Shown here one piece after another: positions 12,901 through 21,900 of a stretch of 64,000 bases of DNA. Every line of letters starts with the position of its first letter. Positions within the stretch are counted from its first letter, which is position 1. Location of the stretch: NCBI GenBank assembly GCA_003342815.1, contig PTEX01000140.1, forward strand, positions 2,042,048-2,106,047, in the 5' to 3' direction. A program made the position numbers and the translations under genes. The notes beneath the pieces are model-generated. The model was not told the DNA's origin. It saw nothing but the letters and a program-made list of their open reading frames with translations, and did no database searches. Source of the DNA: Eudromia elegans. Lineage: Eukaryota; Chordata; Aves; Tinamiformes; Tinamidae.

Positions 12901-15900
12901 GGTTTTTCTTTAGGGTCATCTTTTTTCCTGTTCTTCTAAGTGTTAAGAATAATGGTTTATTTTTTGGTATCTTGTCTGCAATACAGCATAATCAAGCTAC
13001 TAATCATTCTTTTCAATTAACTAAGCAGATTTACCTTTAAGCTTGTCATCTACTAAGTAATGTTAAGGCTTGTTACATCTTAAAGATCATTATAAAATTT
13101 TGGACCATATCTCATTGTTGATACAATTTCTATAAGAAATAGTTTATTCAACTGGAGTTCTTTTACTCTCCAGTCATTAGTCTTCTGTTCACATATTCAA
13201 GATTAATATTTGTCCTTTCTTCTGCAGCAAGCATACTGTTGTTTGCCACTTCAATGTTATGTCATTTTTCCAAGTCTGTTTTTCAAGGAAACAGTCTCTC
13301 ATTTTCTTGGAATGGTTAGCATTTTAATTATTTTGTACTTGGCTCTGTTAAATAAGCAAGTAGACCAAGACTCTTAAGTGAGAGATTTCAAGTGATTTGT
13401 GAGGTTTCATTGCCTTCGTTGTTACTTATTGCCTGGCATTCTTTAACTTTGGGCTTGATGATGAAAATTTGCTTGATTTATTTTATATATATGTATGCCT
13501 CCTTTCATCCCACAGAAGTGCCTATTTCTTTCCACACAGTGGAGGGAGCAATGAGTAATAAACTTGATTGTAGTGCCTGTCCTGCAGAAACTTGCATTTA
13601 TCCGGGGGAATTCCACCTTCAGTTTATACTATAGTAATATTTTCACCGATGGTAATTTTAATCAGAGTTATGTAAATAAAGCCAAACACATTACTGGTCG
13701 CCCTAAACATTAATATAATTATTTTAAATAATGAAATTAAATTGTTGTGTGTGTGAGATTTGTCTTTTACAAGGCCTTTCCTCTGCAAAATTTTAGTTTC
13801 TATCATTTTCTTACTCCAAATTTAAATAAACTGAGTTCTCTTCAGACCATCTGCCTATATTTTAACTGGAACAAAAATAAGGCTAAGCAGACTATCTAGT
13901 TATTTGATCCTGGTGAGCTGTCATGCCACTATTTTTTTCATTCTTCTCTATTTTTTTCTCCCCTTTTTCTTTCATTTTGCTAAAAAATCACAGATTTCTG
14001 AAATTATATGATAGATATTCAGGCTTATTAACATGCATGTTTTCTTAATCTAGTAGTGTAAGAAAGCCTCAGACCCCAAGGTATCTGCAGTTTTGGGTGT
14101 ACTGATTCAGTCAGCATTTCTTTTTCTTTTTTTTCTTAAATGATCTAGAATTCATTCTAAAAAGTGAAGAAGATATATTTAACAACTCTGAAATACAATG
14201 AGGTGCAGAACTGTTGTGTTTTCTGATCAGTGTTGTAATGATTGCATTGGGGTGTCTGTTTTGATTCTGGTTTGCAGTGAAAGAATAAGTAACATCAGTG
14301 TTTTGTATTTGAAGTTGCATACTCTATGGGCTTGGTGCTTGTAAATAACTATCTTGGGCATCAAGAGAGTACTTGCAAAAAGAAGGAAAGTTATGCTTTA
14401 TGCATGCATATGTAATGTAACTTTTAATTCAAAAACATTTTATGCAGTTGACTTCCAGCATCTTCAGCAAATACATATTAAGCTGGGACCTTAGTATATA
14501 TATTGTTGAAATAAGCTGCCTCATGTTGTTTGCTGATGAAATACCTGCATGACTTTAACATGTACGACCCAGGTTTCTGCTTAATCTTTGTAACTGTCAT
14601 TTTCACTCAGATGAATTCTATAGAACAAATTCCCAAATCAGAGGAACAAACAGAAAAAACAGATTTCAAACCAAAAAATGCAAAGAAAGCACTAACCACT
14701 TTTAAAGGACCTTTATTGCATATCAGGTAATAACAATTTTCTTTTTTGATTTTTTTTTTCCCCTACAATTTGCTTTGGACACTTGATTATGGAACTAGTT
14801 ACAGTTTTTGAGAGGCTACTTTTTTTCAAGGTTTGGAGAAAACAATCTATATTTATAAACTTCAATTAAATGTATTCATTTTAAGAATCCACCTCTCCCA
14901 AGCCTATAAATAATTTTCTCAATTTGGGTGTGTTGCTTCTAATGATTTTTTTTCTTGACATAGCTATTGGCATTCTTTATGATGATTCATAGATGTGTAT
15001 TTCATTTATACTGGGAATATCATTTTATTTTTGTAGAACCAGTATTATATCAGTAATGAGAATACTTAGTAGTTTAACTTTGGCTTCTTAAGACAACAAA
15101 ATTTTAAACAATCTCTTTATGAAGACAACTCTCCAATAAGTTTTCTTTGAATTGGTTTTAAGTGACAGTGGCTTAAATGTCTGTGCTAGTCATTTGCCCC
15201 ATCAAAGCCAAATTTAAAAGTGTGCGATTCTTCCACGGTGGGAGGTGCTGAAATGGTGTCTCTGCTCAGAAGATTCCGTCACTCAAGAGTCACAGATTTT
15301 CCTGTTAATCTCTTTGTATCAGGAGTTTTGGAAATAAAGCAAATTCACCAGTATGTTTTTCTTTCCACTGCCTTTTTGAGTTAATATGCTTGTTTAGAAA
15401 ATGACTTAGGTGTTAACTTTTATTTTCATTTCCAGTTTGCACTTAGATTACTGAAGAAAAACGTGTAATTTGTAGATAATTTCTTGGGTGAACTAACTTC
15501 GTAAGTGCTGACTGAATTAGCTTTGGACTGAATTTGAATAATGACATGCCCATTAGCATTTAAAGCACTTCTGTGTGAAATGTTTCTGGGTTTGAAATGA
15601 AAATCAGCTTTCCTGTTCTTTGTGTGCCTAACCCTCTTCCATATAGTCCTGATTTCCTATATGGCAGGACTAAGGAAAGGGATTGCAAATTTAATTTATT
15701 CTAAAAGAATTTCTAAAATCCATGGACTTCTATTTAGATTTTCTTTGAAGAAATAAGTCAGATATAGGCTATTTTCAATTTTTTTTCCTCCCCCAAAGAA
15801 GCTGTTTCCTTGCACTGATGTCTTTAAAAGCACATTTTTAAAAGTACTTTTTTTTCCCCATAATCTTTTAAGCTCTACCTCTGGAAGAGAAGTGTTGAAG

Positions 15901-18900
15901 TTTATGTATATTGTAAGGGAGACTAAAATTAGTCTATAAGGGAGAATAAATTTAGCTAAGTCTAGAGGTGCTGACGCTGCACTTTTGCCGTCGTGACCAA
16001 TAAAATGCTGGCGTCTCCAGTGTCCGTGCTGTTCATTTCTTACAAATACTCACGAGGAAGTGTGCCGCCCATGGTGGTTCATTGTAGAATACTTAATAAC
16101 TCCATAGGAGCTGGGGTTAGTTTTGGTGTCCAGGCATCACCTTAGCCTTGACTTAGAATTTCATAGAATTTCATAAACGGGTTGGAAGGGGCCTCTAGAG
16201 ATCCTCTTGTCCAACCCCCCTGCTCCAGCAGGGACCCCTAGAGCACGGGGCACGGGTGGCATCCAGGCGGGTTTGGGAGATCTCCAGAGCAGGAGCCTCC
16301 TCCACAGCCTCTCTGGGCACCTTCTGGGCAGTTTGTCCCGATGCCCACGCAGCCCCTGCGTGGAGGAGGCCGTGGAGGGTACGAGCGCTGCCCGCCCCGT
16401 GTGTGTCTTGGCCGATGGCGGCACTGGAGGGAAGCCGAGGCCCGGCCGTGCTGCCATCGTGTAGGTGTCCCAGGAGCAGCAGCAGTGTGGCCCTGCCCCT
16501 CCTGCCTCGTGGGCACAGCCGGCCAGCGAGCAGAGCACCTTCAGCGCCGCCCTCTTCCCCTTGTCACACCATCAGGGCCCTAGCTCATGTATACGGACCG
16601 AAACGCCTACTCCTCTATGTCTCAGACATAAGGAAAGCAGGGTTTGCGTTAGGATGTAAAACCATGCCTGTTTCTTTGAAGTAAAACTATGGTATGCATA
16701 TGCATTATGCTGCGGAGTTGCTTTAAAATGTATATGCATTATACAGTGATACTGTTTGACTTGATGGACAGCATACCTACAAAGCTGGCCCTAGAGCATT
16801 CCCCCCTCCACACACACAGTTGGGAGCGTAGCAAGCAATATCAGGCTTTACCAGCTGTGCCACAACATCCCTTTCCTAGAACCCTTATTTTTGTTCACTT
16901 AAGACATTATTTTTAACGCCTTCTGCTGTCATTCATTCTATTTTTTTGCCAATTTATGTAAAATTCCCATTGCAGTAGTGTGGTATTGGTATCTGAAGTA
17001 CCTAATACTTGCAGTCTTTCCCTTTTTAAAAAAATTATCCCTTACTGAAATGGAATTTGGGAACAGGGGGGAAATAATTTGAGACAGGAGTATACAGTAA
17101 CCCAGCTAATTTTATTTGAACCCATCAGTTTGCTACAGCCTGCCTGTCTTAGCACAGTTAGTCCTGCCTCTCAGGAAAAAAATATATGAACTATCTAGTG
17201 CATTATAAAATACAGTTACTTTCCCCTGCCTTCAGACTTGCCCTAAAGCCTTTCTTTTTTTTTTTTTTTTTTTTTTTTTCTCCTCTACTAATATCCTGGT
17301 TTGCTTAAATGAGAGAGAAGGAGAAAGGATTCGTATTGTGAAAGGAGTTCCTTTGAGGGAGAAAAGGCCAAAATAGTGTAAAATTGACATTATAAAATTG
17401 GAGAGGAAAAAAAAACCACAATACAAGTAAGGCTGCGCTCATTTTTTGGAAAGGCTTTCTGCCAGAGAATAGGGCAGTTTTTTATGTATCCTTAACGAGA
17501 TTTATTACAAGAAAAATAGGCCTTTCCCTGTTACTTACGTTTTCTCTCAGCTGGTGGGATGTGAGCATGCCCTGCTTTTCAGCACGGTAGTTCATTTGAA
17601 TGCTTATTCCAAGATGAGTTTTGTTATTGTGATATTATTTTAAAAGATTTTATGCATGAGTTTCTAAATTGCACAAGAACTTTACAGAAAAGACAAAACT
17701 TTTTTTTTTTTTTTTATGTGGAACTCTGCATATGTCTCCAGAATATATGAAGTCAGACTTCATATATTCAAGTGCATCTAGCTGTAGGAGCTAAAATGAT
17801 TACTACTCTCTAGTAGTAACTGTTTCTCTTATGTAAACACTGTACCCACTACAGGGTTAGTTAAATGAGATATAAATTACTTCTTTGCTGTGACAGTATA
17901 AAGTCTATCATATTAGAGTATTATTTAATTGTGTTTTAATTTAACATGCCGTTGTAAAATATGGTGGCTGAAGAGCAGCTATCTAAAGCTGTCAGCTCTT
18001 CCTGCTGTGTTTGGTGGTTGCTCTCTCTTCTTGGTGTAAGAAGTAAATAGCAGTAGCCTACTGTGCTGATGCAGCAAAGTCCACTTGTACTCATTAGGGA
18101 ACCCCAAGTTTCACTTCAAAATTTCAGATTTTTTTTCCACTATATTTTAATTGAGGCACCAAAAGTTCCACGGGAACTTGAGAAAGAATTTCTTAACAGT
18201 GAGGGTGACAGAGCCCTGGAAGAGACTGCCCAGAGAGGTGGTGGAGTCTCCTTCTCTGGAGATCTTCCAAACCTGCCTGGACACCACCCTGTGCCCCGTG
18301 CTCTAGGGGTCCCTGCGTGTCCAGGGGGGTTGGACTAGATGATCTCTAGAGGTCCTTTCCAACCCTAAGCATTCTATGATTCTACGATTTTAATGAAAAA
18401 CTTACTGTAGCTGCTGAATTTAAAGTATTTTATTTCATATTTTTATTAGGTGTGGTTAAGTTTGTTATGTGTTGTAAAGATCACTTGAATAAACAATTCT
18501 TTTTAAATTTTTGCTAGCCCAGCAGAAGAGCTGTATTTTGGATCCAAAGAAACCGGAGAGAGAAAATGTTTGATAGTACTCACAAACGTAACTAAAAACA
18601 TAGTGGCTTTCAAGGTAAACATTTTGTGTGCTTGTGTGTTCTCTGGGTTACTTTCTAAAATATACAGCCTTTTCATGTATGCTTTTGGGGAAGGGGAAAG
18701 GAATACTATTAAACCTTTTTTTTTTTTAGGTATCATTTTTTTTTTCTTTGGTTGGAGTACAAAGAAATCTTTGTGCATCTCATGTACCATCATAACGAGT
18801 GTAATCAGTAACACAAATCTTTTCAAGCACTGACTGGAGTAGAGCTGCAGAGGTGGTTAATTCTTTCAGAATAATTTAACTCTTCCATAAATAGGAAGCA

Positions 18901-21900
18901 TTGCACTTTAGGAGTATTTATTTTCCTTTATAAATCCTGTGAACAATTTATTCAGAAATACTGAATTGAGTTAGTCTTAGTTTGGTTTTCTTTACCTTTC
19001 TTTTTTTGTTTTCTCTACAGAAATAAATAACTTACAATTCTGTAATTTCAGATCGATAATTTTGACAGATACTCTATTAGATATTCTTGCCTTTGTTTTT
19101 ATATAAAAAAGAGAAAATAGCATATGCCAGAAAAGAAAGGATGAAAATGCTTGACCAAGGCAGGAAATGAAATGATAGTGCCTTTTTACAAAATAAAGTG
19201 GTTTTAAGATTGTGAGTTATCACTGTGCCTTAATGTTCAGTTAAGGTTTTGAACTTTTATAGATATTTGTTTTCTTTTTAACCATTACCAAAAAAGGGAG
19301 AATATGAAATAATCACAGTTTGTGTGTGTGTTACTTAAGTGCTTTGTTGTTGTATTTTGTTTATAGGTGAGAACAACTGCTCCTGAAAAATATAGAGTTA
19401 AACCCAGTAACAGCAGCTGTGAACCTGGTGCATCATTAGACATAATAGTATCTCTTCATGGTGGTAAGTAAAAATTTTCAGAAGATTTTTTTTAAGAAGT
19501 TTGGACCAGTTTTAAGAAGAGTCTCACTCTTTTAGGCATTATCTTTTTTATGTTCTTGTTAGGTAATAAGGCACCTGACACCCATGTCATATTGACTATT
19601 GTCAGAAAGGTGTTATGAATATATGAGAATATTCTCATTTGTAAGAGATGGTGTTTCTCCGGAGTTGTATCACACCATCTTCACTTGTCAAAATTGATGT
19701 AATTTTTGTTTTAATTTCTTACCTCTGATTTTTAGGAGACCTGTGTTGGTCTTCTAGAACTTTGTTTCAGGACATTTTCTTTCAGATGTGTTTCCTGAAT
19801 ATTCAGTTGATGTGTATTACGGAGCAGTGGTTTATGAGGGCTTGTATTTGGTGCACCTCTCTTGTCAGTGTTGACAAGATCTTGAATTCCAGTGGCCTGA
19901 CCCACCTTAAAATGTACACAATTGTCTTTATTTTGTTAATGGTTCATTAATATGAACCCTGTTGGTTTTAGTAAAGTTGATATTATACTTCATTGATACT
20001 ATACCTAAGAATAAGAATGAGTATGATGTAAAGAATTTCTAGCTTTTTTTTCTGAGGAGCTGAATTGGCTTTTTAAAGCCAATTCTTTTTCAAACCACTT
20101 TTGAATGCTTCAGCATTAGCCATATGCAGAAAAAGAGTAGCAAGTACTGTAGAGGTGAGACAGCCAGACTGGTACCTCAACCAAAGGACAGGCGAGGAGG
20201 ACTTAACAGCTAATGTTCTGTTTGGTGCCACTTTCCTGGCTGGTTGAGTCACTGTCCATGTTGATTTACTGTTCCACTTCGGCATGTGTGTGTGTGTGCT
20301 CTGTATCCCATTCCACTTCTTGTCTAAAAAAAAGTGATAGGGATAGCTATCCCTCTTGTGCTGTGTTACAGTAGGAGTTTATCTGTAGTACTAAAGCAGG
20401 CTTCCTAAGGAGTTTTAAGGGCAGGAAAATCTTCCAGAAAAAAACTTTTTATAAAATTCTGAGTTCTCCATAAATCATTCAGTTGAAGACAGTTCTGTTA
20501 AAAGAAATAATGTAGAGCAAGTTGTAATGAAAATTGTTGAGAGTACTGGAATGAATGCTGATCCTTATGGTCTGTGTCTGTTGTCCTATACTAAAGCTCC
20601 TAGTTTAGAGCACTGAAGTTCAGAAATGCCTCCATATCCTCTGTAACACTGCTTATCCAAACACCCTGTTTCTTCCCCCTGCCTTTCGAGGGCAGGTTTT
20701 GCAGCATCCCTGCAGGATCGTTTCCTCATAATGGCAGCAGAAATGGACCAGGGTGCTGGAGCAGGTGCATCAGAACTGACGCAGTTTTGGAAAGAGGTCC
20801 CTAGGACCAAAGTGATGGAACACAGGTAAGCAGATAGTGTTCGCTGTCAGGCTGTTTTTAGTCATCTTGTGTAATGTGAATTATGGTACCTATGTATCAA
20901 AACCAGCACAAGATATTCCAAAGCATGTTGTACTCTGAGTACCTGAAGTTTTCACTGCTACCTCTTCTGTGTGTTAACTGCATAAAATGTCATGACATTC
21001 TGCATGCATTCTGCCTTCTCTTTTTAATGTTGTTTAATTGTGTTGATCAAGAGCTAAATGGAAAAAATGAGAATGGATGTGACAATACAGATCGATAGTA
21101 GAATTTTTTTTGAGTGAGAATGTGCCCCTTGAGTCTTCTCAAAATAAACAAACAGGAAAAGAGCAAATACCAAATGCCAGCCTGTAGATATTAAAAGCTT
21201 TTTCTGAGGGAGAATCATAATTTTGTAGATCTCTGAGAAGCCCATCATGTGTTAATACGTATGTTTTCCTTATTTGCTGTTTTTCCTGTTTGCAAAATAC
21301 CTCAAGGAACCATACACACTTCTAAACATGATTCTTACTTTTCCCATATTCAGATCTATTTAAAAATTAGCTCCCCTTAGTTGATTATAGTTCATCACTG
21401 CTCGTCTTAGTTTATTATAATTCTTCTTCATCTGGAATTCTTAGAGTCATTATATCAAGAGGCTATGCTAACTATTCTAACTTTAAAAAGGGACTTTTAC
21501 CACATTTAACTTTGGACTATTCTGCGCCTCTTTTTTTTTAAAAAATCTTCCAAAGTTCTTAGAGGGAAAAAAAATGTACATAAAAATGTGGAGCCAAGTT
21601 ATAGTTTATCTTTGTGCACTTATGGAAATAATTACCATGTTTGGAGGGGCTTGCATACCTTTGGTCATTCTGGTTTATAAAATGTGAGTTACCTTAAGCT
21701 TCTTTCAATAAATTTTTTGACTCTTTTTTTTTTGTTTCTTTTTCTTTTTTTAAGGAAGAACCCTGAAATGGTAGGGAGAGATTTTAGGGGGAAAAATATT
21801 TGATCATGTTATATTTGTCACCTGAAGTAACATATGTTTAAAAGACTGTCTATATAAATGTTTGAGAAACCTAATTTTCTCAAACGTGCTTAATGTCTGT

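Larger units (their letters stand above)
14727..18517 (+). other. MOSPD2: MOSPD2 intron with two inverted CR1 copies
   Basis: The largest intron in view (about 3.8 kb). It holds a minus-strand CR1 3' end near 16.2 kb, a CpG-rich patch to 16.58 kb, two poly-T runs (17255-17279, 17700-17715), a perfect palindrome at 17741-17769, and a plus-strand CR1 3' end at about 18.16-18.39 kb. Confidence 0.85.

Noticed and set aside
13200-13640. Possible extra exon between the acidic-linker and MSP-lead exons
   Set aside because: The flanking exons already join in phase as in human, and the frame at 13392-13634 has no MOSPD2 similarity.
15957-16030. AATAAA within CGTCGTGACCAATAAAATGC, resembling the R region of an LTR
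   Set aside because: No LTR borders, partner LTR or internal sequence could be seen. One hexamer with CpG words is too little to call.
16161-16684. Five overlapping frames of 64-142 codons on both strands
   Set aside because: They fall in the CR1 3' end and the adjoining GC-rich patch, where stop codons are scarce; they are not genes.
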